DNA of 64,000 bases. Source: Planctomycetota bacterium (GTDB taxonomy: Bacteria > Planctomycetota > Planctomycetia > Pirellulales > PALSA-1355). The position numbers and the translations under genes were made by a program. Of the stretch, positions 17,363-25,777 are shown in pieces (position 1 is the first letter of the stretch; the number at the start of each line of letters is the position of its first letter). The notes below the pieces were generated by a model, which had not been told where the DNA came from, did not search any database, and saw only the letters and a list, made by a program, of their open reading frames with translations. The stretch is taken from positions 124,001-188,000 of the forward strand of contig QQVE01000001.1 in assembly GCA_003389325.1 (NCBI GenBank), written 5' to 3'.

Positions 17363-17496
17363 GCGGCCGCTTGCAGCCAGACTGCTAAAGTGCCACCGCC
17401 CGCGAGACTACTGAGCTTCGGCACAGTCGTCCTGCGACGGTCTTAACTTGCAAGATGTGCCGCGGCTGCGTGATGCAGTTTCGCGGCATTTTTTTT
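17363..17496 (+). promoter_or_regulatory. Candidate structured leader RNA (riboswitch/attenuator-like) before a trans-sulfuration gene
   Basis: The bases form nested helices. CTTGCA (17370-17375) pairs with TGCAAG (17449-17454). AGACTG (17379-17384) pairs with CGGTCT (17438-17443). Inside these, GACTACTG (17406-17413) pairs with CAGTCGTC (17424-17431), with one mismatch, and the loop contains GC-UUCG-GC. A strong terminator follows immediately. GCGGC at 17363-17367 could pair with GCCGC in the terminator's left arm as an anti-terminator. No SAM-I, SAM-II, SAH or cobalamin consensus was recognised. It could instead be an independent small RNA. Confidence 0.5.
17458..17496 (+). terminator. Intrinsic terminator/attenuator upstream of the trans-sulfuration gene
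   Basis: TGCCGCG (17458-17464) pairs perfectly with CGCGGCA (17482-17488). Inside the loop CTGC and GCAG can also pair, and eight T residues follow at once. No plus-strand gene lies within 2 kb upstream, so it must end a leader or small RNA that starts in this gap. Confidence 0.8.
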
Positions 17497-17550
17497 GGTT
17501 GCTGCTCTTTCCCATCGTTGTGATTGCCAGTTCTTGCGAGGACGAACGTT

Positions 17551-18756
17551 ATGAGCGGGAAAGACGATCAACCCTACGAGTTCGACAAGGCGCGGCTGTC
17601 GACCGCCGCCGTCCACGCCGGTGAGGAGCGGCAGAAGAATGCCAGCTCCATCACGGATCCGATCTTTTGCGCCTCGACGTATACGTTCCCCGACTCGGCA
17701 TCTGTCATCGAGTTCGTCGAGCATAAGCTTCCCCGCGAGGAGTACGGCCGCTATGGCAATCCCAGCGAGCGCGTGGTCGAGCGAAAGCTCGCCGCGCTTG
17801 AAGGCGGCGAGGCGGCGCTGTTGTTCTCCAGCGGAATGGCCGCCGTCGTCGGGCTGCTGATGGCCAAGCTCTCCGGCGGCGACGAGGTGGTGTTGTTCAA
17901 CGAGTGCTATCACCGCACGCGCGAGCTCTGTGCCAAGCACCTCTCGCGATTCGGCGTCGTCACGCACGAGGTGCCGGCCTGCGACTACGAGGCCATGGAG
18001 CGGGCCATCACCCCCCGCACGCGGCTGCTCATCAGCGAATCGCCCACGAACCCGCACTTGAGCGTCGTTGATCTGGAGCGGTTTGCCGGGTTGGGCCGCA
18101 AGCACGGCGTCGATACGCTGATCGACGCGACCCTGGGCACCCCGTACAACGTGCGTCCGATCGAGGCGGGCATCGACTACGTGCTGCACTCGGCGACCAA
18201 GTACCTGGGCGGCCACAACGACCTGTTGGCCGGCGTCATCATCGGTCCGACCGACAAACTCGAGCCGGTGCGGAAGCTGCGGGGTATCCTGGGCAGCGTC
18301 AACTCGCCGCACAACGTCTACCTGCTGGGGCGCGGTCTCAAGACGTTTGAGCTGCGCATGGAACGGCACAACGCCAACGGTCGGGCCGTGGCCGAGTTCC
18401 TGGCCTCGCATCCGCGCATCGAGCGAGTCTACTACCCCGGCCTGGAGACGCATCCCTACTACGACGTGGCCAAGCGCACCATGCGGGGCTTTGGCGGGCT
18501 CGTGACGTTTCTGGTCAAGGACGCCGACTGGAAACAGACGGCAGCCGTCGTCGACGCGGTGCGCATTCCGCGCATCGCGCCCAGCCTGGGGGGCGTCGAG
18601 TCGCTTATCGAGCAACCGCTGGTGATGAGCTACTACGAGTGCACGCCCGAGGAACGCCGTCAGTTCGGCATTCCCGACAACATGATTCGGTTGTCCTGCG
18701 GCGTCGAAAACACCGAGGACCTGATCGCCGATCTTACGCAGGCTCTCGAACGATAG
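17551..18756 (+). CDS. Trans-sulfuration-type PLP enzyme (cystathionine gamma-synthase/lyase family)
   Basis: A 401-residue PLP enzyme. ATG 17551 has GAGG nine bases upstream; a longer frame begins at a TTG without support. Key residues are the PLP lysine 217 in [12 protein letters not shown], the phosphate-binding [20 protein letters not shown] near residue 66, and [10 protein letters not shown]. The family makes or breaks C-gamma-S bonds between cysteine, homocysteine and O-acylhomoserine. The exact reaction (MetB, MetC-like, MccB or a sulfhydrylase) cannot be read by eye. A structured leader with a terminator precedes it, suggesting attenuation by a sulfur or methyl metabolite. It is followed 57 bases later by an SDR gene. 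Confidence 0.88.
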   Translation: MSGKDDQPYEFDKARLSTAAVHAGEERQKNASSITDPIFCASTYTFPDSASVIEFVEHKLPREEYGRYGNPSERVVERKLAALEGGEAALLFSSGMAAVVGLLMAKLSGGDEVVLFNECYHRTRELCAKHLSRFGVVTHEVPACDYEAMERAITPRTRLLISESPTNPHLSVVDLERFAGLGRKHGVDTLIDATLGTPYNVRPIEAGIDYVLHSATKYLGGHNDLLAGVIIGPTDKLEPVRKLRGILGSVNSPHNVYLLGRGLKTFELRMERHNANGRAVAEFLASHPRIERVYYPGLETHPYYDVAKRTMRGFGGLVTFLVKDADWKQTAAVVDAVRIPRIAPSLGGVESLIEQPLVMSYYECTPEERRQFGIPDNMIRLSCGVENTEDLIADLTQALER

Positions 18757-18812
18757 GCCGAGGCCAGAATTCGACCGGCCTTTGATCACCTTCCTGCAGG
18801 ACGCGAGCCGTC

Positions 18813-19571
18813 ATGCCCGAGCCCGATTTTGAGAACCGCACCGTACTGGTAACTGGTGGATCGCGCGGTATTGGCCGGGCCTGCTGTGTGCGGCTGGCCC
18901 AAGCGGGGGCCCGCGTGGCCATCAACTACCACTCCCGGTCCGACGATGCACTCGAGGCCGCCAAGCTGGTCGAAGCCGCCGGCGCCGAGGCGATGACGGT
19001 GCAAGCCAACGTGGCGGATCCCGGTTCGGTTGAGGCGATGGTGGCCGCGGTCAACGAGCGTCTTGGGCCGATTGACATGCTGGTCAACAACGCCGGGGTA
19101 TTCGAGTACGTCACGCACGAGTCGACGACGCTGGAGCACTGGCAGCGCACGATCGACGTGAACCTGACCGGACTGTACCTGGTGACCTGGGCCGTGAAAG
19201 ACCAGATGATCGAGCGCGGGTTCGGCCGCATTGTCAATATGTCGTCCATCTCTGCGCTCCGCGCGCGGCCTTACGGAATCGCCTATGCCGCCAGTAAGGC
19301 CGGCGTCGTGGCCTTTACCAAGAGTGCTTCGGATGCGCTCATTCCGTACAACATTCGCATCAACGCCGTCGCTCCGGGCTTGATCGATACGGAGATTCTG
19401 GAGGGGGTCGACCAGGCCACCCTGGACCGGATCGTGGCCGAGACTCCGATGAAGCGGATCGGCCAGACGGACGAGATCGCCGACGTCGTGCATTTCCTGC
19501 TCAGCGAGGCGTCGCGGTTCATGATGGGTCAGGTGTTGGTCGCCAGCGGCGGACGCGTGATGCTACCCTAA
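18813..19571 (+). CDS. Short-chain dehydrogenase/reductase (FabG-like)
   Basis: A 252-residue classical SDR with every active-site element: VTGGSRGIGRA, NNAG, the Ser in IVNMSSISA, and YAASK with Tyr and Lys. The C-terminal RFMMGQVLVASGG fits the family. It should reduce a keto group or oxidise an alcohol with NAD(P)H; the substrate is not predictable, and 3-oxoacyl-ACP reductase is only the closest pattern. It lies between two trans-sulfuration genes on the same strand with gaps of 57 and 67 bases, which suggests co-transcription. Confidence 0.85.
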   Translation: MPEPDFENRTVLVTGGSRGIGRACCVRLAQAGARVAINYHSRSDDALEAAKLVEAAGAEAMTVQANVADPGSVEAMVAAVNERLGPIDMLVNNAGVFEYVTHESTTLEHWQRTIDVNLTGLYLVTWAVKDQMIERGFGRIVNMSSISALRARPYGIAYAASKAGVVAFTKSASDALIPYNIRINAVAPGLIDTEILEGVDQATLDRIVAETPMKRIGQTDEIADVVHFLLSEASRFMMGQVLVASGGRVMLP

Positions 19572-19638
19572 GCGTGCGGCGCGGCGAACCCATTGGTTTT
19601 TCAGCGCGTCGTTCCTACACTGACCGCTCTGTTTCCTC

Positions 19639-20817
19639 ATGCCCTCTCGCGCGAAAGTCGCCATGCAATTCCGCACCCGAGCCATCCACGTCGGCAACGA
19701 ACCCGATCCGCGCCCCGGCGCCGTAGTGCCGCCGATTCACCTGGCGGCCACGTACGTGCAGAACGAGGCCGGCGTGTTGCAGGAATTCGATTATTCGCGC
19801 ACTGGTAACCCGACGCGAAAATCCTTCGAGGAGACGATCGCCGCATTGGAAGGCGGCACGCATGCGCTGGCTTTCGCATCCGGCATGGCCGCGACGACCT
19901 GTGCCATGATGTTACTGGCCAGTGGAGATCACGTCGTGGCCGGCAGCGACATCTACGGCGGCACGTATCGACTGTTGCACAACGTGCTGGATCACTTCGG
20001 CATCGAGGTGTCGCTCGTGCGCGCCAGCGACGACCCCAAGCGCGTGGCCGAGGCCATGACGCCGCGCACGAAGCTCGTGTGGATCGAATCGCCTGGCAAT
20101 CCGCTGATGTCGATCACGGACATTGCCGCTTGCGCCGAAGTGGCCCACCAGGGAAGGGCGATCTTGGGCGTCGATAACACCTTTGCCACCCCGGCCCTGA
20201 CGCGGCCGCTGGAACTGGGCGCCGATATCGTCATGCATTCGGCCACCAAGTACATCGGCGGTCACAGCGATCTGCTGGGCGGCGTGCTGGCCGTACGCGA
20301 TGCCGAACTGGCCGAGCGATTGCACTTCGCCCAAAACGCCACCGGTGCCGTGATGGGGCCGCTGGAATCGTATCTCTGCTCGCGCGGACTCAAGACGCTC
20401 GAGTTGCGTGTACGCGAGCAATCGCGCACCGCTTCGCGCCTGGCCGATTGGCTGGCCGCGGACAAGCGCATCGCTCGAGTCAACTATCCCGGCCGTCGCG
20501 AGCATCCCGGCCACGCGATTGCAGCCCGGCAAATGGACGGAGAATTCGGGGCCATGCTCAGCTTCGAGCTCAACGGCGACTTTGCCGCAGCTAAGCGTGT
20601 CGTGGAAGGCACGCGTCTGATTCGCCTGGCGGTGAGCCTGGGTGCGGTCGAATCCCTGCTGGAGCAGCCGGCTTCCATGTCCCACGCCAGCTACGCGCGT
20701 GAAGATCGCCTGGCGCACGGCATCACCGACGGGCTGATCCGTCTGTCGGTTGGCCTCGAAGCCTTCGAGGATCTTCGCGACGACCTCGATCAGGCGTTTG
20801 CCGACGCAATGGGTTGA
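19639..20817 (+). CDS. Second trans-sulfuration PLP enzyme (cystathionine gamma-lyase/synthase-like)
   Basis: A 392-residue paralogue of the gene at 17551. The PLP lysine 204 is in HSATKYIGGHSD, the phosphate site is FASGMAATT, and DYSRTGNPTR and GVDNTFATP match the canonical gamma-family more closely than the first copy does. A second ATG at 19663 (MQFRTRAIHVGNE) gives a more usual N-terminus. With the upstream paralogue it could form a homocysteine/cysteine interconversion pair, one synthase and one lyase; this is inference. No serine acetyltransferase or met gene is nearby. Confidence 0.88.
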   Translation: MPSRAKVAMQFRTRAIHVGNEPDPRPGAVVPPIHLAATYVQNEAGVLQEFDYSRTGNPTRKSFEETIAALEGGTHALAFASGMAATTCAMMLLASGDHVVAGSDIYGGTYRLLHNVLDHFGIEVSLVRASDDPKRVAEAMTPRTKLVWIESPGNPLMSITDIAACAEVAHQGRAILGVDNTFATPALTRPLELGADIVMHSATKYIGGHSDLLGGVLAVRDAELAERLHFAQNATGAVMGPLESYLCSRGLKTLELRVREQSRTASRLADWLAADKRIARVNYPGRREHPGHAIAARQMDGEFGAMLSFELNGDFAAAKRVVEGTRLIRLAVSLGAVESLLEQPASMSHASYAREDRLAHGITDGLIRLSVGLEAFEDLRDDLDQAFADAMG

Positions 20818-21018
20818 GCTGTCTCCTGAAAACCGCAGCTCGCGGTAGCAGGTCGTTGCTAGCGCCAGCATTGCAGCATCGTGCGGGTGAGCTGGGAAGG
20901 GTTTTCCGGTTTTGTTGAATTTTCTGTCTGAGCGAGGCCGATAACCGATGGCAAGTTTGCGGGCGCTCGCGCGCCCCGAGCGTTTGGCAGGGGGGAGGCT
21001 TATGATCACAGGTTCGCG

Positions 21019-22311
21019 ATGCGCTGCTCGACCGTCACATGCCTGGCTGGCGCTGCCGTCTGCTTGTGCGCGGCGCTGGCCGTCGAGAACGCGTCGGCGC
21101 AAGTCTTTCGCTACGCGGCAAAGCCCCGAGCCGGCAACGCCGCGCTGAACTTTGCCGATTCAGATGCCCCGCCGCTGCCGCTATCCGACGCGGCGTCTCC
21201 TGCCGGCTGGCCGGGCGGCGGGAACCTGCTAACGGCGAACGCCGAATCGATTCCGCCTGGCGAGTCGGTTGACCCATTCGGATCCGATTGGCCGCCGGCA
21301 GTTCCGGGCCAGGAGTATCGGACGCAGGATACCTACGACACCTACGACATCACACCCGACGCCCCGATTGAGCCTGAGTTGACCGGCGAACCGTTTCTCC
21401 AACCGGTACCGCAGTCCGCCGGTCCAGGTGCGTGTACCGCGGCGAGTTGTGGTGCTCCGTGCACTTGCCGCCGGTGTTACTTGAGGCACTGGGGTAGCAA
21501 CTTCCGTCACGTGGCCCGGTCGGGTGCCTTTGGCGAGAACTTTACGCTCTTCACGGGCAAGCAGGGCTTCAAGGGCCCCGTCGATCTGGGCGTCAACGGC
21601 AACTTCGGCTTTCACGGCGGCGGCAACTGGGGCATGCCGTTCATCGACGTGTGGGGATTGGGTTACCAGATCGGCGCGGATTTCATCGTCAGCGACTTCG
21701 AAGGCCGCAGCGGCCCGCTCGGGCATCGCCGTACACAGTTGTTTGCCACGACGGGACTCTTCCGCCGGGCGGCGGGCGAGCGCGGCCTGCAAGGGGGCTG
21801 TGTGGTCGACTACCTGCGCGACGACTTCTACATTCAGATGGATCTCGTGCAGGTCCGCGCCGAGGCCAGCTACTTCTATCACGGACACGACATCGGATTC
21901 TGGGGTGCGTTTCACACAAACACCACGACCCACGTCGGCTCGACTCCGATTACCGGGCAGCAGACGTTCAGCTACCAGACCGTCGACCAGTACAACCTTT
22001 TCTACCGCTATCAATTCTGCAACGGCACGTTCTGCCGCACTTGGTTCGGCCTGAGCGGCTTCGGCGACGGCATCTTCGGCAGCGATGCGACGGTGCGCGT
22101 CAGCGAGCGGATTGGCTTGCTGGCCACTTACAACTACCTGCTGCCAAAGGGCGACCAGGGCGTTCCGAAGAACGTTGAGGAGTCGTGGAACTTGACGATC
22201 AGCCTCGTCTGGTATCCCGGTTACAAGCGTCGTGACAGTTGGGTCAACCCATATCGCCCGCTATTCTACGTGGCGGACAACGGCTGGATGATGACGCGGC
22301 AGGCCAATTGA
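21019..22311 (+). CDS. Planctomycete predicted outer-membrane beta-barrel protein
   Basis: A 430-residue exported protein. The signal peptide ends in ENASAQ near residue 28. A Pro/Asp-rich linker of about 100 residues ends in a cysteine cluster (CTAASCGAPCTCRRC). From about residue 155 the text is aromatic- and glycine-rich with alternating hydrophobics (FGENFTLFTGKQGF, FGFHGGGNWGMPF, GLGYQIGADFIVSDFEGR, YNLFYRYQFCNGTFC), typical of a beta-barrel. It resembles a planctomycete-restricted outer-membrane family, possibly the one called DUF6666; that identity is tentative. The cysteines could cross-link the linker to the cell wall. Confidence 0.75.
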   Translation: MRCSTVTCLAGAAVCLCAALAVENASAQVFRYAAKPRAGNAALNFADSDAPPLPLSDAASPAGWPGGGNLLTANAESIPPGESVDPFGSDWPPAVPGQEYRTQDTYDTYDITPDAPIEPELTGEPFLQPVPQSAGPGACTAASCGAPCTCRRCYLRHWGSNFRHVARSGAFGENFTLFTGKQGFKGPVDLGVNGNFGFHGGGNWGMPFIDVWGLGYQIGADFIVSDFEGRSGPLGHRRTQLFATTGLFRRAAGERGLQGGCVVDYLRDDFYIQMDLVQVRAEASYFYHGHDIGFWGAFHTNTTTHVGSTPITGQQTFSYQTVDQYNLFYRYQFCNGTFCRTWFGLSGFGDGIFGSDATVRVSERIGLLATYNYLLPKGDQGVPKNVEESWNLTISLVWYPGYKRRDSWVNPYRPLFYVADNGWMMTRQAN

Positions 22312-22314
22312 TCG

Positions 22315-23199
22315 CTACGACGTGTGTTTCCAACCTGCAGCCTCTTCGCCGTCGAGGCGTAGCGTAAGGCACTTCGCGCTGCCGCCTGCCTTGACGAACT
22401 CGTCAAGCGGCGTTTCGCGGCACGTGAATCCACGCTTGCCGAGCGCGTCGTGCAGTTTCGGGCAGCCCGTGTTGGTGACTACCGTACGCCCCACCACGAC
22501 GGCGTTGCACGCGAACCGTCGGGCCTCGTCGGCGTCCACTTCAATCAGCTCGTCAACCGCTTCCTTTAGCGCCCGCCGTCCGTACTCATCGAAAGCGCCC
22601 GGAAAGTAGATAGCAACGCCAGGCGCCAGCGGACAAAAACACGTGTCGAGGTGGTAGTAGTAAGGGTCGACCAGTTCGAGCGGGATCACGCGGCAGGCGA
22701 ACATGGCACCGATCTGCTGATGGCCGTGTACGTCGCTACGGATGCGATAGCCGGCAAAAAGCGTATCGCCGCAGAATAGGGCGTCGCCTGCCCCCTCGAA
22801 GTACACCCCCTCGACGATCTGGTGGATCGTGAAACCTGCCGACTTGAGCCAGGCTTCGTTGTAAGCTTCTTCGCCCTGTCGCTCTGCGTGGCGAAACCGC
22901 GACAGCACGGCGTGGTTCCGGTAAATCATCGCCGCGTTGGCCGTGAACACCAGATCGGGAAGCCCCTCCACCGGTTTCAGCAGTAGCGTCTGTGCACCGG
23001 CGTCGTGCAGCGTGCTGCGGAGCGAGTTCCATTGCAGCACCGCGAGTCCGTGATCGGCCTGCTTGTGGCGGCTCATCCAAGGATTGATTTCGTACTCGAT
23101 CCCGTAGAAGTCGGGCGGGCACATCAAGATCTGCGGCTCGCCACGATTGGGCTCGTACACGGTCGAAGGCCGGTTGCGTGGCGGTGGCGAAGGCATCAT
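22315..23199 (-). CDS. ArgZ-type arginine dihydrolase (amidinotransferase-fold)
   Basis: A 294-residue guanidine-modifying enzyme. Marks of the ArgZ/AgrE N-terminal domain are present in order: ILMCPPDFYGIEYEINPWM, LPDLVFTANAAMI, VLSRFRHAERQGEE, VYFEGAGDALF, YYYHLDTCFCPLAPG, FACNAVVV and FVKAGGSAKCLTLR. The last supplies the probable nucleophile Cys, and the Asn in FTANA is a family-specific active-site residue. Known members turn arginine into ornithine, CO2 and two ammonia. The ATG at 23199 overlaps the stop of the upstream ornithine-cyclodeaminase-type gene by 4, so the two halves of cyanobacterial AgrE appear here as separate coupled genes. Confidence 0.85.
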   Translation of the reverse strand: MMPSPPPRNRPSTVYEPNRGEPQILMCPPDFYGIEYEINPWMSRHKQADHGLAVLQWNSLRSTLHDAGAQTLLLKPVEGLPDLVFTANAAMIYRNHAVLSRFRHAERQGEEAYNEAWLKSAGFTIHQIVEGVYFEGAGDALFCGDTLFAGYRIRSDVHGHQQIGAMFACRVIPLELVDPYYYHLDTCFCPLAPGVAIYFPGAFDEYGRRALKEAVDELIEVDADEARRFACNAVVVGRTVVTNTGCPKLHDALGKRGFTCRETPLDEFVKAGGSAKCLTLRLDGEEAAGWKHTS

Positions 23200-24464
23200 T
23201 GGCCGCACTCCAGCGCATCGAGTTCGAGCGCCAGCGATCGCAAGAACGGCTCGACGTCGGTGACCAGCCCGACGGTCTGAAACGACCCGCGATCGGAAAG
23301 CTTGATGACGGTTGAAGGGTTGATGTCCACGCACACGACTTTCACCCAAGCCGGCAACAGGTTGCCGACGGCGATGGAATGCAGCGTGGTAGCGATCATC
23401 AGGCAAAAGGATACGCCGGCGATCTTCTCTCGCATCTGGCGCTGCGCTTCGAGCGCGTCGGTGACGACCTCGGGCAGCGGCCCGTCGTCGCGGATGCTGC
23501 CGGCCAGTAGAAAGTCGACGTCGTGCTGGACGCACTCGTACATGATGCCCGAGGTGAGCACGCCGTCAGCGACCGCCCGGCGAATGCCGCCTGCCCGGCG
23601 GATGCGGTTGATGGCTCGCAGATGGTGTTCGTGTCCGGCTTCCGTGATGTCGCCCCGCTCGAGGTGTACGCCCAGGCTCGTGCCGAACAACGCCTGCTCG
23701 ATATCGTGCGTGGCCAGTGCGTTTCCGGCGAACAGCAAATCGACGTATCCTCCCCGTACCAGGCGGCAGAGGTGTTCGTCGCTACCGGTGTGCACGATGG
23801 CGGGTCCGCCCACCAGTAGCGAGCGACCGCCTTCGCGGCGGTTCTTGAACAGCTCGTTGGCGATCTGACGGATGGCCACGCCCTTGGGCTTTTCGGTGCT
23901 GACTCCGCTGGACATGAACTCGAAGCCCTCACGCTCGCTCGAGCGCTGATGGGGAAGCACGCGCACGCCGCCGTGTCCGACCACGAAGAGCGCGCCTGCC
24001 GTCACGTCGGACATCGGCACGCAGCGCGCCTCGCTGGCGGCGGTATCGACGGCGACACCACAATCCATTTCCTGGTTGGACACTTCCACCCAGCGACCGG
24101 CGATCCGCACCTCGGTGCGCTGGTTCGTGGAACTGTAGAATCCCTCGGGAAACGCGCCGTCCATGTCGGCGGCGACCAAGCGGCAGTCTTGCTGGGCCGT
24201 GGGCACCGCGCCGTGGTCGCTGATCTGGGCCAGGATCTCTTCCAATCGTTGGCTGCTCGTGGCCGTCACCTCGACCAGCGCGAAGCTGGGATCGCTGCGA
24301 GCCTGCCCGATGGCGATTTTCTTCACGCGAAACGTGCCGCCAGCGGCCGTGATCTGGTCGAGCACCTTGGGCAGGATGAGGCTATCGATGATGTGCCCGG
24401 CGATCTCGACATCTTCGACGAACTCGACGGGGGTCTGCTTTTCGCTTGCGTGGGGGGCGTTCAT
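23196..24464 (-). CDS. Ornithine cyclodeaminase-type protein (TIGR00300/LOR-SDH family)
   Basis: A 422-residue protein of the archaeal-type ornithine cyclodeaminase family, homologous to the C-terminal part of AgrE/ArgZ. Seen are the N-terminal domain (GHIIDSLILPKVLDQI, FRVKKIAIGQ, SFALVEVTA), a central MDCGVAVDTAASEARCVPMSDV segment split around residue 135, and the Rossmann-like C-terminal half (LLVGGPAIVHTG, YVDLLFAGNALATHDIE, VKVVCVDINPSTVIKLSD). Known relatives turn ornithine into proline and ammonia using bound NAD. Followed by the arginine dihydrolase gene, it gives an arginine-to-proline route. It is transcribed first in the pair. Confidence 0.85.
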   Translation of the reverse strand: MNAPHASEKQTPVEFVEDVEIAGHIIDSLILPKVLDQITAAGGTFRVKKIAIGQARSDPSFALVEVTATSSQRLEEILAQISDHGAVPTAQQDCRLVAADMDGAFPEGFYSSTNQRTEVRIAGRWVEVSNQEMDCGVAVDTAASEARCVPMSDVTAGALFVVGHGGVRVLPHQRSSEREGFEFMSSGVSTEKPKGVAIRQIANELFKNRREGGRSLLVGGPAIVHTGSDEHLCRLVRGGYVDLLFAGNALATHDIEQALFGTSLGVHLERGDITEAGHEHHLRAINRIRRAGGIRRAVADGVLTSGIMYECVQHDVDFLLAGSIRDDGPLPEVVTDALEAQRQMREKIAGVSFCLMIATTLHSIAVGNLLPAWVKVVCVDINPSTVIKLSDRGSFQTVGLVTDVEPFLRSLALELDALECGQ

Positions 24465-24673
24465 GACGGGTTTCTCGCGGAACCTCCGCCGCGGTGGCCG
24501 GCGACGGTCAACGCGGCGCGAACGGGGATATCGGCCGCTGAATTGTACGGCCCTGGGTCAGAATGGGGATGCCTTTCCAGCGCCGGCGGGAGCCTTTATA
24601 CTACAAGTGCTTATCACGAAAGACGTACCGCAACGGCCCCGCGCCGCACAAGCTGCGAATTCCTGGAAGGTAT

Positions 24674-25717
24674 ATGAGCTCATCTGACCATTGGGGCTCC
24701 CTCGCCTCATCGTTGGGGGCTGACGCCCCGCCCGAGGCTCCCGAAGAAGCCCGAAAGCCGACTCCCACCGCGCCCCCGCCGCGTCCACCGCGCGAGAAAA
24801 AGCCCCAGCCACCGCGTCCGCAGACCAACTGGTCGGACGTCGCCAGCAACCTGGGGATCGATTCGCCACCGGAGGAACCCGCGGCTGAGAAGCCAACTGC
24901 CAAGGCCCCGAAGCGCGAGCGCGAGAAGTCTGAGCCTGCGGCCGTGGAACCGCCGGCGACACCGTCATCGAAATCTCGCATCGTCGAGGCGGAACTCAAG
25001 CCTGACGAGGCCACGGCATCTTCGGCCGACGAGGAATTCGCCGCCGTCGAGTACACCGAAGAAGAAGTTGTCGACGTCGAATTGATCGAAACTGAGTCGG
25101 AACCAACCCCATCGGCCGAGAAGGAGTCAGGCGGACGCAAACGCCGTCGTCGTCGCCGAGGAGGTCGCCGTTCGCGCCGCGACCGCGAAGAGCGCGAAGC
25201 GAGCGCCGACCCCGACGATTCCGCCGAAGCCAACGACTCGACCGAAGCGGGCGCCCCGGAATCGCTTGAAGCCTTGCTCGACGTGGACCCCCTGGCCGAC
25301 CTGGACATCGACGATGAGCCGGAGGAAGGGGAAGAAAGTGCCAGCGAAGAGCCTCCACAACGGGAGCGAAAGGGCCGCCGCCGCCGGCGACGCCGCGGGC
25401 GCGGTCGTCCGAGCGAAGAAGAGGCAACGACCAACGATGACGATGACGATGACGACGACGAGACGGGCCTCGACGATACGCTCGAGGATTCCGAGGAAGT
25501 CGAGGACGAGTCCGACGAAGCGGCAACGACCTCGGGCCGCAAGTCTTCGGAAAAGAACAGCCATCGCGCGATTCCCTCCTGGGACGATGCCATCGGCGTG
25601 ATCATCGCGACGAACATGGAGTCCCGTGCCAAGAACCCCAAGTCGGGATCGCCGCGCGGGCGAGGACGCGGACGCGGCCGGGGAGGCTCACGCGGCAACG
25701 GTCAGCGGCGAAACTAG
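24674..25717 (+). CDS. Disordered Arg-rich protein with RGG-type tail
   Basis: A 347-residue, almost wholly low-complexity protein. ATG 24674 follows GGAAGG. A short motif is repeated near the N-terminus (HWGSLASSLGADAPPE and NWSDVASNLGIDSPPE). Two clusters of six or seven arginines alternate with long Glu/Asp-rich stretches, including a run of eight Asp. A short ordered motif (IPSWDDAIGVIIATNMESR) precedes a C-terminal RG/RGG tail. Such tails bind RNA, and the layout recalls the disordered arms of RNase E-type proteins; no catalytic domain is present. It is probably an RNA-associated scaffold in planctomycetes. It is divergent from the arginine module. Confidence 0.78.
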   Translation: MSSSDHWGSLASSLGADAPPEAPEEARKPTPTAPPPRPPREKKPQPPRPQTNWSDVASNLGIDSPPEEPAAEKPTAKAPKREREKSEPAAVEPPATPSSKSRIVEAELKPDEATASSADEEFAAVEYTEEEVVDVELIETESEPTPSAEKESGGRKRRRRRRGGRRSRRDREEREASADPDDSAEANDSTEAGAPESLEALLDVDPLADLDIDDEPEEGEESASEEPPQRERKGRRRRRRRGRGRPSEEEATTNDDDDDDDDETGLDDTLEDSEEVEDESDEAATTSGRKSSEKNSHRAIPSWDDAIGVIIATNMESRAKNPKSGSPRGRGRGRGRGGSRGNGQRRN

Positions 25718-25777
25718 CAGTTCTGCCCGGGAAGCCATTCGCCGGGCGCCATGAAAGTGCACGGCGAAGGTGGGGTC

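Noticed and set aside
17443..18789. A 448-residue minus-strand frame
   Set aside because: It lies opposite the trans-sulfuration gene, whose PLP motifs are intact; its His/Asp/Arg-rich text is a high-GC shadow.
24601..25698. A 365-residue Ser/Arg-rich minus-strand frame
   Set aside because: It is the reverse complement of the Arg/Glu-rich disordered protein, whose ATG has GGAAGG; poly-Ser is what antisense of such codons gives.
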